The notes below the pieces were generated by a model. That model was not told the DNA's origin. It made no database searches and saw nothing but the letters and a program-made list of their open reading frames with translations. The position numbers and the translations under genes were made by a program. A stretch of 64,000 bases of DNA from Arcobacter aquimarinus (lineage in GTDB: Bacteria > Campylobacterota > Campylobacteria > Campylobacterales > Arcobacteraceae). The stretch spans positions 806,001 through 870,000 of the forward strand of contig NZ_CP030944.1 of the NCBI RefSeq assembly GCF_013177635.1. The letters run 5' to 3'. This document shows positions 37,824 to 47,799 of the stretch, in pieces (positions within the stretch are counted from its first letter, which is position 1; the number at the start of each line of letters is the position of its first letter).

Positions 37824-39848
37824 ATGTTACAAAATTTGAAAACTAAATTCAAATTATCTTTGTTGGCTTTTATTGCTTTATTAAGTATCGCAATACTTGG
37901 AATATTCGGTGTAGTTGAATTGAAAAAAGTTAATAGTGGTTTAGAAACAGTTTATAATGATAGGGTTATACCTCTTGAACAGTTAAAAATTATTGCAGAT
38001 GAATATGCAATAAATATTGTTGATACAACTCATCAAACGAGAAATGGAAATTTTAATTTTCAAAAATGTGTTTCAAATATAAATGAAGCAAAAGAAAAGA
38101 TTCAGCTTAATTGGCAAAAATATATGTCAACTAAATTAACGGTAGATGAACAAAAATTAGCTAATGAAACAAAAGTATTAAAGCAAGCTGGAGATCAATT
38201 AGCTGATAAAATCAAAAAAGCATGTGAAAATCAAGATATTGATAGTTTAATTAATATAACTAAAAATGAACTTTATCCTAACATAGACCCAATTGGTGAA
38301 AAAATTTCTGCATTGATTAATCTTCAATTAGATGAAGCAAAAAAAGAGACTGAAATTGCTACAGATATTTATAATTCTGCAAAATTAATGGTTACAACAG
38401 TAGTTATCGTATCTTTTTTAATTCTTCTTGCAATTTCTTATTTGATTATTTCAGATATAACTGGAAAATTAAATAGCTTCAAAACTGAGTTATTAAATTT
38501 CTTTGCATTTTTAAATAAAGAGAGTTCTAGTGTAACTTTACTTGAAATTAATTCAAAAGATGAATTTGGAGAAATGGCAAAAGTTATAAATGAAAATATA
38601 GAAAAAACAAAAAAATTGATTGAAGCAGATAATTTACTGATTGACGAAGCTAAAGTTGTAATGAGAAGAGTAAATAATGGTTGGTATTCTCAATTAATAG
38701 AGAAAACGACTACAAATACATCTTTAGAAGAGTTTAAAAATAATGTAAATCAAATGATAAAAAGTACAAAAGACAGATTTGAAGAAGTTGATATGGTTCT
38801 TGAAGATTATTCTAAACTTGATTATAGAAAAAGCTTACAAATGAAACCAAGTGATGAAAGAGGTGGAGTATTTGAAAGATTGGTTGTTGGAATTAATACA
38901 CTTCAAGAATCAATAACAAATATGTTGATTGATAACAAAACAAATGGATTAACATTAGATGAAAGTTCAGATATATTACTTGTAAATGTTGATAAGTTAA
39001 ATCAAAGTTCAAATGAGGCAGCAGCAAGTCTTGAAGAAACTGCAGCAGCAATTGAACAAATAACATCAAATGTAAGAAATAATACAGAAAATATTGCAAA
39101 AATGGCTAAATTATCAAATGAGGTAACAACTTCAGCAACAAATGGTGAAAAGTTAGCAAATCAAACAACACAAGCTATGGATGAAATAAATAATCAAGTA
39201 ACATTGATAAATGAATCAATTACAGTAATTGATCAAATAGCATTCCAAACAAATATTCTTTCTCTAAATGCAGCTGTTGAAGCAGCAACAGCAGGAGAAG
39301 CAGGTAAAGGATTTGCTGTTGTTGCACAAGAAGTAAGAAATCTAGCAAGTAGAAGTGCCGAAGCTGCTAAAGAGATAAAAGCAATAGTTGAAAATGCAAC
39401 TTCTAAAGCAAATCATGGTAAACAAATTGCTGATCATATGATAGATGGGTATAAGCAATTAAATGGAAATATTGCTCAAACTATAAATTTGATTTCAGAT
39501 ATTCAAAATGCTTCAAAAGAGCAGTTATTGGGAATTGAACAAATAAATGATGCTGTAACACAACTTGATCAACAAACACAACAAAATGCTATGGTGGCAA
39601 GTCAAACTCATGATGTTGCCGTTATAACTGATCAAATTGCAAAATTAGTTGTAAATACTGCAAATGAAAAAGAGTTTAATGGGAAAAATGAAGTTAAAGC
39701 TAAAGAGATGAATTTAAATAAATCTAAAAAAGAGAACTTTATTCCTGTGAAAAAAACTCAATCAAAAATAAATGAAAATGTTTCTATAAAAAAAGAAACA
39801 AAAATCGTAACTTCTAACGTTAAAGATGATGAATGGGAAAGCTTTTAA
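37824..39848 (+). CDS. Transmembrane chemoreceptor with four-helix-bundle-type sensor and CheR tether
   Basis: This 674-residue receptor has a membrane segment at about 12-31, a helical periplasmic region (about 32-188) typical of 4HB-type sensors, a second membrane segment at about 190-210, HAMP-like linkers, and the same signalling domain as its neighbours (tip [20 protein letters not shown]). It ends in DDEWESF. The last five residues fit the W-x-x-F pentapeptide that recruits CheR/CheB in E. coli receptors (NWETF). Neither neighbouring receptor has it. GGAGAG precedes the ATG. Confidence 0.93.
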   Translation: MLQNLKTKFKLSLLAFIALLSIAILGIFGVVELKKVNSGLETVYNDRVIPLEQLKIIADEYAINIVDTTHQTRNGNFNFQKCVSNINEAKEKIQLNWQKYMSTKLTVDEQKLANETKVLKQAGDQLADKIKKACENQDIDSLINITKNELYPNIDPIGEKISALINLQLDEAKKETEIATDIYNSAKLMVTTVVIVSFLILLAISYLIISDITGKLNSFKTELLNFFAFLNKESSSVTLLEINSKDEFGEMAKVINENIEKTKKLIEADNLLIDEAKVVMRRVNNGWYSQLIEKTTTNTSLEEFKNNVNQMIKSTKDRFEEVDMVLEDYSKLDYRKSLQMKPSDERGGVFERLVVGINTLQESITNMLIDNKTNGLTLDESSDILLVNVDKLNQSSNEAAASLEETAAAIEQITSNVRNNTENIAKMAKLSNEVTTSATNGEKLANQTTQAMDEINNQVTLINESITVIDQIAFQTNILSLNAAVEAATAGEAGKGFAVVAQEVRNLASRSAEAAKEIKAIVENATSKANHGKQIADHMIDGYKQLNGNIAQTINLISDIQNASKEQLLGIEQINDAVTQLDQQTQQNAMVASQTHDVAVITDQIAKLVVNTANEKEFNGKNEVKAKEMNLNKSKKENFIPVKKTQSKINENVSIKKETKIVTSNVKDDEWESF

Positions 39849-39857
39849 AAGCTTTCC
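39836..39857 (+). terminator. Terminator overlapping the 3' end of the second receptor gene
   Basis: GGAAAGCTT (39836-39844) pairs with AAGCTTTCC (39849-39857) around TTAA, followed by TTTTATTTTT. The left arm lies in the codons for the final W-E-S-F and the stop. Confidence 0.88.
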
Positions 39858-39972
39858 TTTTATTTTTAAATAAAATCTACTAAATTGTCTAATTTTTACT
39901 ATAAATAATCTTACTAAAATTAAGAATTTAATGTTATTATTATTACTTATATAACATTAAAAGGGAAACCTA

Positions 39973-42261
39973 ATGAACAAACTAAATTTTGGAACGAAAT
40001 TATTATTAATTTTAATTTCTGTAACTATTATATCTCTTGGTTTGATGATTTATATTGTATCTTCATATTCATACTCAAACTCTAGAACAGACGCTCAAAA
40101 TTATATAAATGAGTTGGCTAAAAAAAATGCTTTAGAAACTAAAAATACATTAGATAAAGCAATCGTTATTTCTAATTCAATAGCAAATAAATATGCAAGT
40201 GCTATTGAACATAAAGAAAAATTGTCAAAAGAAGGAACAATTAAATATTTTAAATCTTTACTTGAACATAATCCTTTTATTTTAGGTATTTGGTTTACTT
40301 TTGAAGATGGCTCTATTTTTTATGAGAAAAAAACAGATACTGATACACAAAATTATTACACAAAAAAAGGGGTATTTCAACCTTATGTTGTAAGAAATAC
40401 AAACGGTTCTTTTACCATTGAGCCATCATCTGAATTTGATTTAAATTCTGAATGGATAAATCTTCCTTATAAAAATAAACAAGTTTCTATAACAGAACCA
40501 TATAATTATAATATTGATGGGAAAAATATTCTTTTAACAACAGTTTCTTCACCTGTTTATTTTGAAGGTAAATTTATAGGAGCTGTAGGAGTTGATTTTT
40601 CATTAGAGTCTTTTAATAAAAAAACAAGTGAAATTAAACTTTTTGATTCAGGATATGGAACGATTATAGATGCTTATGGAAAGGTTATTAGTCATCCAAA
40701 TATAGAGAATTTAGGAAAAAGTTTAAAAGATATAACTACAAATGAAAATATATTAAATGTCTTAGAAGCTACTAAAAAAGGAGAAGATTATTCTTTTATA
40801 GCTAAAAATTTAAGAAGTGGTGTGGATTCATATTCTTATGGTTTTGCATTTGAGTTTGGAGAAACAAAAAATTATTGGACATTTATTGCTACTGTTCCAG
40901 AAGATGAATATTTAGCAAAATCAAATTTTATAAAGAATTTTTCTATATTTTCTGGATTAATTGTTTTAGCTGTAATTATTTTAGTATTAATTTATAGTAT
41001 GAAAAGATTAAATAAAAATTTAACAACTATAAAAGATGGATTATTGGATTTCTTTTCGTATTTAAATAAAGAGACAAAAAATACTAATCCTATTAAACTT
41101 GATTCAAGTGATGAATTTGGTGAAATGGCTAAAATGATAAATCAAAATATAGAAAAAACACAAAGTCTAATTATTCAAGATAATGAATTAATAGAGGATG
41201 TAAAACGAGTTGTAAATGAAGTAAAAGCTGGAAGATTTAATAAAAAAATAGAAAAAAACAGTGATAATCAGAATTTAGAAGAGTTGAAAAACATTTTTAA
41301 TGAAATGTTAGAAACTACTAAAAATAATGTTTGTGAAGATATCAATAAAGTTATAAAAGTATTAGAAAGTTTTGCAAAACTTGATTTTAGACCAAGAATA
41401 GATGATAAAGGAAATATTGCTCTTGGAATAAATAATCTTGCCGAAATTATAAATGCTATGCTAGTTGAAAATAAATCAAATGGATTAACTCTTGATGAAA
41501 GTTCTGATATTTTACTTGCAAATGTTGATAAATTAAATATAAGTTCAAATGAGGCAGCAGCAAGTCTTGAAGAGACAGCAGCAGCTCTTGAAGAGATTAC
41601 TTCAAATATAAGAAATACAACACAAAATATAGCACAAATGGCTACATATTCAAACAAAGTTACGAAAGCAGCAAATGATGGAGAAAAATTAGCAAATCAA
41701 ACAACTGTTGCAATGGATGAAATAAATACACAAGTGAATGCAATAAATGAGGCTATTTCAGTAATAGATCAAATAGCATTTCAAACAAATATTTTATCTT
41801 TAAATGCAGCAGTAGAAGCAGCAACCGCTGGAGAAGCTGGACGTGGATTTGCTGTTGTTGCAGCAGAAGTGAGAAATTTAGCAAGTAGAAGTGCAGAAGC
41901 AGCACGTGAGATAAAAGCTATCGTTGAAAATGCAACTTCAAAAGCAAATCAAGGAAAACAAATAGCTGGAAATATGATAGATGGATATAAAGAATTAAAT
42001 CAAAATATCGTAAATACAATTAATTTAATTTCTGATATTGAAATGTCAAGTAAAGAACAATTAACAGGTATTGAGCAAATCAATGATGCTGTGACGAGTT
42101 TAGATAGACAAACTCAACAAAATGCACAAATAGCTTCTCAAACTCATGATGTTGCAACAATTACAGATGAGATTGCAAAATTGATTGTAAATGATGCTAA
42201 TACAAAAGAGTTTGTTAAAAAAGATGAAATTAAAGCAAAAAATTTAAATATTAAAAAATAG
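39973..42261 (+). CDS. Transmembrane chemoreceptor with periplasmic dCache sensor
   Basis: This 762-residue receptor has a membrane segment at about 8-30, a periplasmic double-Cache domain (about 35-310; [33 protein letters not shown]), a second membrane segment at about 318-340, HAMP-like regions, and the conserved signalling domain. Its tip reads [19 protein letters not shown], slightly different from the other two. dCache domains often bind amino acids or organic acids; the ligand here is unknown. No CheR-tether pentapeptide. AAAGGGAAA precedes the ATG. Confidence 0.93.
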   Translation: MNKLNFGTKLLLILISVTIISLGLMIYIVSSYSYSNSRTDAQNYINELAKKNALETKNTLDKAIVISNSIANKYASAIEHKEKLSKEGTIKYFKSLLEHNPFILGIWFTFEDGSIFYEKKTDTDTQNYYTKKGVFQPYVVRNTNGSFTIEPSSEFDLNSEWINLPYKNKQVSITEPYNYNIDGKNILLTTVSSPVYFEGKFIGAVGVDFSLESFNKKTSEIKLFDSGYGTIIDAYGKVISHPNIENLGKSLKDITTNENILNVLEATKKGEDYSFIAKNLRSGVDSYSYGFAFEFGETKNYWTFIATVPEDEYLAKSNFIKNFSIFSGLIVLAVIILVLIYSMKRLNKNLTTIKDGLLDFFSYLNKETKNTNPIKLDSSDEFGEMAKMINQNIEKTQSLIIQDNELIEDVKRVVNEVKAGRFNKKIEKNSDNQNLEELKNIFNEMLETTKNNVCEDINKVIKVLESFAKLDFRPRIDDKGNIALGINNLAEIINAMLVENKSNGLTLDESSDILLANVDKLNISSNEAAASLEETAAALEEITSNIRNTTQNIAQMATYSNKVTKAANDGEKLANQTTVAMDEINTQVNAINEAISVIDQIAFQTNILSLNAAVEAATAGEAGRGFAVVAAEVRNLASRSAEAAREIKAIVENATSKANQGKQIAGNMIDGYKELNQNIVNTINLISDIEMSSKEQLTGIEQINDAVTSLDRQTQQNAQIASQTHDVATITDEIAKLIVNDANTKEFVKKDEIKAKNLNIKK

Positions 42262-42283
42262 AAGGAATAAAACCTTCTATTTT
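42255..42283 (+). terminator. Terminator after the third receptor gene
   Basis: AAAATAGAAGG (42255-42265) pairs perfectly with CCTTCTATTTT (42273-42283) around a 7-base loop. The left arm includes the receptor stop codon. It closes the receptor cluster. Confidence 0.88.
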
Positions 42284-42390
42284 ATATATGTTTAACCTAA
42301 TAAGTTATAGTATTGCACTCTTAATTTTATTTAATAATTTTTATTAATAGCTGTTAAATAAATTATAAAATAATTACTTTTGGTCTTACT

Positions 42391-43173
42391 GTGAATAAAA
42401 AAATTAAAATCTTTACATATATAATTTTTATATTTTTATCAACTAATCTTTTTTGTTTTGAAACAAAAAATGATGAAAATTATAGAGAAAAAATTGCTTA
42501 TCTGACTTTTGATGATGGTCCTTTAAATGCTACAAAAAATATTCTTGAAGTTATAGAAAAAGAAAATGTTCCAGTTTCTATGTTTTTTATTGGTAAACAT
42601 ATTGAAGATTTTAGAAAAATATACGAAAATGCTTTGACTTTTCCAAATATAACTATTGCAAATCATACTTATTCTCATGCAAATGGAAAGTATGCTAAAT
42701 TTTATAATGATGCAAATATAGTTGTAGAAGATATAAAAAAAGCTGATTCAATAATATCAAAAGATAGAGTTTCAAAAACAGAATCAAACTTTCTGCCAGT
42801 AAGACTTGCAGGTAGAAATGTATTTAGACTTCCTATAATTTCGATAAATGATAATGCTTTAGAAAAAGAACAAATAGAAAAAGAATTATTAGGTTATGAA
42901 AAAGTTTTTGAAGAGGGATTTTATATTTATGGTTGGGATTTAGAGTGGAATTATGGAGTTGATGGTGAACCTACTCAAACTCCTCTTGAAGTAGTGAATG
43001 CTATGGAGTATATACATTTCAAAAATCGTACAAGAGTGGAAAATAAAGTTGTACTATTAATGCATGATAAAATGTTTGCAACACAATTTAATGGTAAAGA
43101 AAATTTACAAATGCTAATCACACTTTTAAAAAATAATGGTTGGAAGTTTGAAAATATAGAACAATATTTATAA
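42391..43173 (+). CDS. Secreted polysaccharide deacetylase
   Basis: This 260-residue protein has a hydrophobic N-terminal signal (IFTYIIFIFLSTNLFCF) and the NodB-homology motifs TFDDGP (39-44) and HTYSH (H92 and H96), i.e. the Asp-His-His metal site. It should remove acetyl groups from an extracellular or periplasmic polysaccharide, possibly peptidoglycan or a biofilm polymer; the substrate is inferred. The start is GTG with no strong ribosome-binding site. Confidence 0.85.
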   Translation: MNKKIKIFTYIIFIFLSTNLFCFETKNDENYREKIAYLTFDDGPLNATKNILEVIEKENVPVSMFFIGKHIEDFRKIYENALTFPNITIANHTYSHANGKYAKFYNDANIVVEDIKKADSIISKDRVSKTESNFLPVRLAGRNVFRLPIISINDNALEKEQIEKELLGYEKVFEEGFYIYGWDLEWNYGVDGEPTQTPLEVVNAMEYIHFKNRTRVENKVVLLMHDKMFATQFNGKENLQMLITLLKNNGWKFENIEQYL

Positions 43174-43197
43174 TATTAAATAATTTATATTTTTTCT

Positions 43198-43407
43198 TTA
43201 ATTTAATCTAAAAACATTTTTAGGACAAAACATTCTAAAAATAATAAAACAAAGAAATAAGACAATGCATATTTTCAAATTAAAATCTAAGTTAAATAAA
43301 ATAGAAACTACAAAATAAGATGTACTTAAAATTAGAAACCAAAAAGTAATTAATGATAAAAATATTAATATTATTCTAAAAATTGTACCCTTTGCATTTT
43401 TACTCAT
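43198..43407 (-). CDS. Small two-helix membrane protein
   Basis: This 69-residue protein has two strong membrane segments (IILIFLSLITFWFLILSTSY and ICIVLFLCFIIFRMF) and short basic ends. Its start overlaps the stop of the DinB-like gene by four bases (ATGA), so it is translationally coupled. No family recognised. Confidence 0.6.
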   Translation of the reverse strand: MSKNAKGTIFRIILIFLSLITFWFLILSTSYFVVSILFNLDFNLKICIVLFLCFIIFRMFCPKNVFRLN

Positions 43408-43955
43408 TTAATCTCCTTTATAATAGCTTCTATTTGTCTTCTATGCATATACATAAATACACTCCAATCATAATTGTTAAATTCTACAAACCAAGGGTGT
43501 TTTTTCTTCTTTTGTGATTGTTTTTTATCTAAAGCTTTTATAAATGAAATGTATTCTTGATAAAAATTTTTAAAGCTTTTATATTGATTATTAGCATTTT
43601 GTTTTGGCTTTACATTTTCTATTTTTATATCTTCAATAAACTCTTTTTCTAAACTTAGTGTTTCAATTACATTTTTGATTTTATTTCCTGCAATTTCTAA
43701 ATGTTCTAAAACCATATTTATTGAAAATTGTCTTGTATCATCTTCTATTGCAAAAGTTCTATCAATGATAATTTTTTTTATTAGCAATTCTTCATCTAGG
43801 CTTTTAACTAATTTATCAATAATTTTTAACTCTCTTTGCAATAAATATAAAGCTATATTCCAAGTAATTAAAATTCTAATTGATGGAACTAAAACATTTT
43901 TTATAAATAGTCTTTCAAAATTTGGTAGACCTGAACCAGGAGGTGCTAGTTTCAT
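43404..43955 (-). CDS. DinB/DUF1569-like protein
   Basis: This 183-residue, mostly helical protein has histidines at 85 (VLEHLEIAG), 153 (KKHPWFVEF) and 171 (MYMHRRQIEAI), spaced like the metal-binding His set of DinB/DUF1569 four-helix-bundle proteins. It might be a thiol-dependent detoxification enzyme, but no function is shown. It is divergent from a TetR gene, with a perfect palindrome between them, and is co-transcribed with the small membrane protein downstream. Confidence 0.6.
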   Translation of the reverse strand: MKLAPPGSGLPNFERLFIKNVLVPSIRILITWNIALYLLQRELKIIDKLVKSLDEELLIKKIIIDRTFAIEDDTRQFSINMVLEHLEIAGNKIKNVIETLSLEKEFIEDIKIENVKPKQNANNQYKSFKNFYQEYISFIKALDKKQSQKKKKHPWFVEFNNYDWSVFMYMHRRQIEAIIKEIK

Positions 43956-44012
43956 ATTTTTTCCTTATGTAAAATTTATTGTATATCTTCTAATCTTAAT
44001 AATATGTTAAAA

Positions 44013-44030
44013 TTAGAGTATCTACTCTAA
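44013..44030. promoter_or_regulatory. Palindromic operator of the TetR regulator
   Basis: TTAGAGTA-TC-TACTCTAA is a perfect 8+2+8 palindrome in the 113-bp gap between the divergent DinB-like and TetR genes, about 28 bases upstream of the TetR -10 box. Position and symmetry suit a TetR dimer site. Binding is inferred. Confidence 0.75.
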
Positions 44031-44057
44031 AAAATAAATTAGAAAGTTTTAATTTTG

Positions 44058-44063
44058 TATAAT
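44058..44063 (+). promoter_or_regulatory. -10 box of the TetR gene, near-leaderless
   Basis: TATAAT at 44058-44063 ends only 5 bases before the ATG at 44069, so transcription should start at or next to the start codon. No ribosome-binding site is present between them. Confidence 0.6.
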
Positions 44064-44068
44064 TTTTC

Positions 44069-44662
44069 ATGAAAAAAGAGTCAATAACTAAAAGAAAAAT
44101 AAAAAGAATTGCTTTAGCATTATTTAATGAAAATGATACATTTTCTATTACAACAAATCATATTGCAAAATCAGGAAAAATTTCTACAGGAAATTTGTAT
44201 TATCATTATAAAAATAAAGAAGATATTATTATAGATATTTATGAAGATATGATTGAAAAATTTGAAGAATTAAATAGTTTTGAAATAATATTAAATAGTG
44301 ATTCTCCTTTAGAAGAGTTATCAAAGATATATGATATATATTTAGATATTTTTTGGGAATATAGATTTATTATGAGAGATTCATCAGTTTTAATTACCAC
44401 TTTACCAAAATTTAAAGAGATATTTATCCAAAGACAAAATCTTCGAGTTTCTCAAATCAAACAATTAATTGAATACCTTATTTTTAAAGAGATATTTAGA
44501 AAAATGAGCGAAGATGAAATTTTGTTATATGCTAAATTAAATTGGTTTATTTCAACTTATTGGCAAAATTTTATTTCTATTAATGAGGTAATTACAAAGG
44601 AATCTTTTAAAGAGGCAAAGGATGTTATATTTAAAATAAATATAAATCCTTTTTTAAAATAA
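44069..44662 (+). CDS. TetR/AcrR family transcriptional regulator
   Basis: This 197-residue protein has an N-terminal TetR helix-turn-helix (ITTNHIAKSGKISTGNLYYHYKNK, split about residues 30-53; the YYHYKNKEDII part is diagnostic). The C-terminal ligand domain is aromatic-rich. It is tail-to-tail with the RND pump operon and head-to-head with the DinB-like gene. The palindrome lies in the latter gap, so the DinB-like unit and itself are the likely targets; control of the pump cannot be excluded. Confidence 0.88.
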   Translation: MKKESITKRKIKRIALALFNENDTFSITTNHIAKSGKISTGNLYYHYKNKEDIIIDIYEDMIEKFEELNSFEIILNSDSPLEELSKIYDIYLDIFWEYRFIMRDSSVLITTLPKFKEIFIQRQNLRVSQIKQLIEYLIFKEIFRKMSEDEILLYAKLNWFISTYWQNFISINEVITKESFKEAKDVIFKININPFLK

Positions 44663-44686
44663 AGAAGAGTTTTAATTCTCTTCTTT
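44661..44686. terminator. Bidirectional terminator between TetR and RND genes
   Basis: AAAGAAGAG (44661-44669) pairs with CTCTTCTTT (44678-44686) around an 8-base loop. It separates the convergent TetR and RND genes; its right part overlaps the last codons of the RND gene. Confidence 0.78.
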
Positions 44687-47600
44687 TAGCTCTTCTTTTT
44701 TATCTTTTTCTCCACTTAGTTTGGAGATTAAAACATAAAATAAAGGAATAAATAAAATAGCTATAAATGTAGCTGTTAGCATTCCACCTATAACTCCTGT
44801 TCCAATAGAGTGTTTACTAGCAGCTCCTGCTCCACTACTAATAGCAAGTGGTAAAACACCAATAGTAAAGGCTAAAGATGTCATGATAATTGGTCTAAGT
44901 CTTACTTTTGCAGCTTCTATTGCTGAGTCAATTATATTATATCCCTCTTTTCTTTTTTGAAGAGCAAATTCTACAATCAAAATGGCATTTTTAGCAGCAA
45001 GTCCTGCTAAAACTAAAAGTCCAATTTGGAAATAGATATTATTATCTAACCCTCTTAAATTTGTAGCTAGTATAGCTCCAAATACAGCAAATGGTACAGC
45101 TAAAACAACAGCTATTGGAAGTAGCCATTTTTCATATAATGCACAAAGAATTAAAAATAGAAATATAAGACCAAATACAAATGCTATAGCAGAACTTCCA
45201 CCTACTTGTTTTTCTTGATAAGCTGTTCCTACCCAACTTATTGTATAACCTTCAGGTAAAACTTCTTTTGCTACTTCTTCAATAGCATTTAAAGCATCTC
45301 CTGAACTATATCCAGCTGCTGGCTGTCCTGAAACTTTTGCAGCTTGGAAAAGATTAAATCTTTCTACTAAGTCAGCACCAACTTGTTTTTTTATAGATAC
45401 AAAAGAGTTTAATGGTAGAAGTTCTCCATTTTTAGACCTAACAAAAATATGTTGCATATCCTCAACATTATTTCTATATTCATCAATTGCTTGTAAATTA
45501 ACTTTATAAGTTCTTCCATATAAAGAAAAATCATTTACATAAAAACTTCCAAAAGTTGCATTTATAGTGCTATAAATATCATTTATATTTACACCTTTAG
45601 CTTTAGCTTTTTCTATATCCACATCCATTTTAAATTGAGGAATATTAGCAGCTAGAGATGTTCTAACTCCCATCAATTCAGGTCTTGTTTTTGCTTTTTC
45701 TAAAATCTTATTTACAGCATTACTTAAATCTTGAGTAGTTCCACCTGTTCTATCTTGAACATACATATCAAATCCACCTGTAACACTCATCCCCATAATA
45801 GGAGGAGGTACAACAGCAAAAGAAAAACCTTCACTTGTTCCCATCAATTCTTTACTAAACTTTGCTAAAAGAGCTTTAGCTTCTTGCTCTGGATTTGGTC
45901 TTTTACTCCAATCATGTAATTTAATAATAGTTGCAACAGTATGTGTTCTTTCTGCTGAAGTAGTAAAATCATATCCAGCAAGGGTAATTATATTTTTTAC
46001 ATTAGGGTCTTTTTGAATTATTTTATTTATCTCTTCTGATAACTCTAATGTTCTTGATAAAGATGAACCAGGAGGATTAAATCCAAACACAAATATTGTT
46101 CCTTGGTCTTCATCAGGTATTAATCCTGTTTTCATAGATTTAAACATATCCCAAGAAACAAAAATTAATCCACCAAATAAAAGCATAGAAATTAACGAAA
46201 ATCTAATAGTTTTTTTTACTATATAAGAGTAACCTGTAGTTGCTTTATCAAACATAGTATTAAACCATTTGAAAAAACCTTTTGCCTCATGTTTTTTATT
46301 TCTTAATATAGCAACACATAAAGAAGGAGTTAGAGTAAGAGCCACAAATCCTGAAATTAAAACAGAAATTACAATAGTAATAGCAAATTGCCTATACATC
46401 TCTCCACTTAAACCACTCATAAATGCAACAGGCACAAATACAGCTCCCAGTACTAAAATAATAGCAATTAAAGCTCCTGTTACCTCTTTCATAGCAATAA
46501 AGGCTGCTTCTTTTGGAGTTTTTCCTTCATCCATATGTCTTTCAACATTTTCAATTACAATAATAGCATCATCAACAACTATTCCAATTGCAAGAACAAG
46601 CCCAAAAAGTGTAAGAAGATTTATACTAAATCCTAAAGCATACATTCCAGCAAAAGCTCCAATGATTGAAATAGGTACTGCAATCAGTGGAATAATTGTT
46701 GCTCTCCAGCTTTGTAAAAATAAATAAATAATTAAAATAACTAAAATTAATGCCTCAATAAAAGTTTTAACAACCTCTTCAATTGATGCTGTAATAAAAT
46801 CTGTACTATCATAAGGAATAGTATATGTCATATCTTCAGGAAAGTTTTTGCTAGCATCATCTAAAGCTTTTTTAATAGCTTTTGCGGTGTCTAAAGCATT
46901 TGCTCCACTTTGTAAGAAAACACCAATAGGTAAAGATGGTGAGTTATTTAATCTTGTTTGCACACTATAAGAACTAGCTCCTAATTCAACTGAAGCAACA
47001 TCTTTTAATTTTAGGCTACTTCCATCTTCATTTGATTTTATAATAATATTTGAAAAATCATTTGGGTCACTAAATCTACTAGGTGTTTGTATTGTATATG
47101 TATACATTTGTTTATTTGCAATTGGTTCAGCTGCAACTTTGCCCGCTGCGTATTGATTATTTTGTTCTTTAATTGCAGTTATAACATCAGTTGTAGCTAA
47201 AGAATATTTTGAAAGTTTTAAAGGATCTATCCATATTCTAATAGAGTAATCTTTAGCTCCAAAAATTACAGCATCTCCAACTCCTTCAACTCTTTTTAGT
47301 GTTTCAACCATATTTAATAAAGCATAATTTGATAAATAGATTGAATCATAAGTTTTATTTGGAGATTGAAGCATAGCAAAAAGTAAAATACTTGGACTTC
47401 TTTCACCTACAACTACACCTTGTCTTTGTACTTGTTCTGGCATAGAAGATAAAGCTGCTTGAACTCTGTTATTTACATCAATTTTGGCTTGATCAGGATC
47501 TGTTCCAACTTCAAAATATACATTTATACTTAATCTTCCACTATCTTCTGCTAAAGAATTCATATAAAGCATATTTTTTGCACCATTGATTTTTTCTTCA

Positions 47601-47797
47601 AGTGGTGCTGCTACTGTTTTTGCAATTGTATCAGCACTAGCACCCGAATAAGCTGTACTTACAATAATTTGAGGTGGTAAAACTCTTGGGTACTGTTCAA
47701 TTGGAAGATTGAACATAGAGATAAGACCTATTAAAAATATTATTATTGATAAAACTCCAGCAAAAACTGGATTTTTTATAAAAAATGCTGAAATCAT
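44672..47797 (-). CDS. RND efflux pump inner-membrane transporter (HAE1, AcrB/MexB type)
   Basis: This 1041-residue protein has the AcrB layout: FFIKNPVFAGVLSIIIFLIG at the N-terminus, LPIEQYPRVLPPQI, twelve membrane helices and two large periplasmic loops. The proton-relay Asp pair is seen in GIVVDDAIIVIENVERH. It should export hydrophobic drugs, bile salts or dyes with the adaptor and outer-membrane channel encoded upstream. It ends KKEELKEEN. The gene order tolC-type, adaptor, pump is shared with the divergent MarR gene at the head. Confidence 0.95.
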   Translation of the reverse strand: MISAFFIKNPVFAGVLSIIIFLIGLISMFNLPIEQYPRVLPPQIIVSTAYSGASADTIAKTVAAPLEEKINGAKNMLYMNSLAEDSGRLSINVYFEVGTDPDQAKIDVNNRVQAALSSMPEQVQRQGVVVGERSPSILLFAMLQSPNKTYDSIYLSNYALLNMVETLKRVEGVGDAVIFGAKDYSIRIWIDPLKLSKYSLATTDVITAIKEQNNQYAAGKVAAEPIANKQMYTYTIQTPSRFSDPNDFSNIIIKSNEDGSSLKLKDVASVELGASSYSVQTRLNNSPSLPIGVFLQSGANALDTAKAIKKALDDASKNFPEDMTYTIPYDSTDFITASIEEVVKTFIEALILVILIIYLFLQSWRATIIPLIAVPISIIGAFAGMYALGFSINLLTLFGLVLAIGIVVDDAIIVIENVERHMDEGKTPKEAAFIAMKEVTGALIAIILVLGAVFVPVAFMSGLSGEMYRQFAITIVISVLISGFVALTLTPSLCVAILRNKKHEAKGFFKWFNTMFDKATTGYSYIVKKTIRFSLISMLLFGGLIFVSWDMFKSMKTGLIPDEDQGTIFVFGFNPPGSSLSRTLELSEEINKIIQKDPNVKNIITLAGYDFTTSAERTHTVATIIKLHDWSKRPNPEQEAKALLAKFSKELMGTSEGFSFAVVPPPIMGMSVTGGFDMYVQDRTGGTTQDLSNAVNKILEKAKTRPELMGVRTSLAANIPQFKMDVDIEKAKAKGVNINDIYSTINATFGSFYVNDFSLYGRTYKVNLQAIDEYRNNVEDMQHIFVRSKNGELLPLNSFVSIKKQVGADLVERFNLFQAAKVSGQPAAGYSSGDALNAIEEVAKEVLPEGYTISWVGTAYQEKQVGGSSAIAFVFGLIFLFLILCALYEKWLLPIAVVLAVPFAVFGAILATNLRGLDNNIYFQIGLLVLAGLAAKNAILIVEFALQKRKEGYNIIDSAIEAAKVRLRPIIMTSLAFTIGVLPLAISSGAGAASKHSIGTGVIGGMLTATFIAILFIPLFYVLISKLSGEKDKKEELKEEN

Positions 47798-47799
47798 AA

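Noticed and set aside
36930-42210. Long repeated DNA segments in three copies, considered as a mobile or CRISPR-like repeat
   Set aside because: They are the in-frame signalling domains of three chemoreceptor genes; similarity is protein-coding homology.
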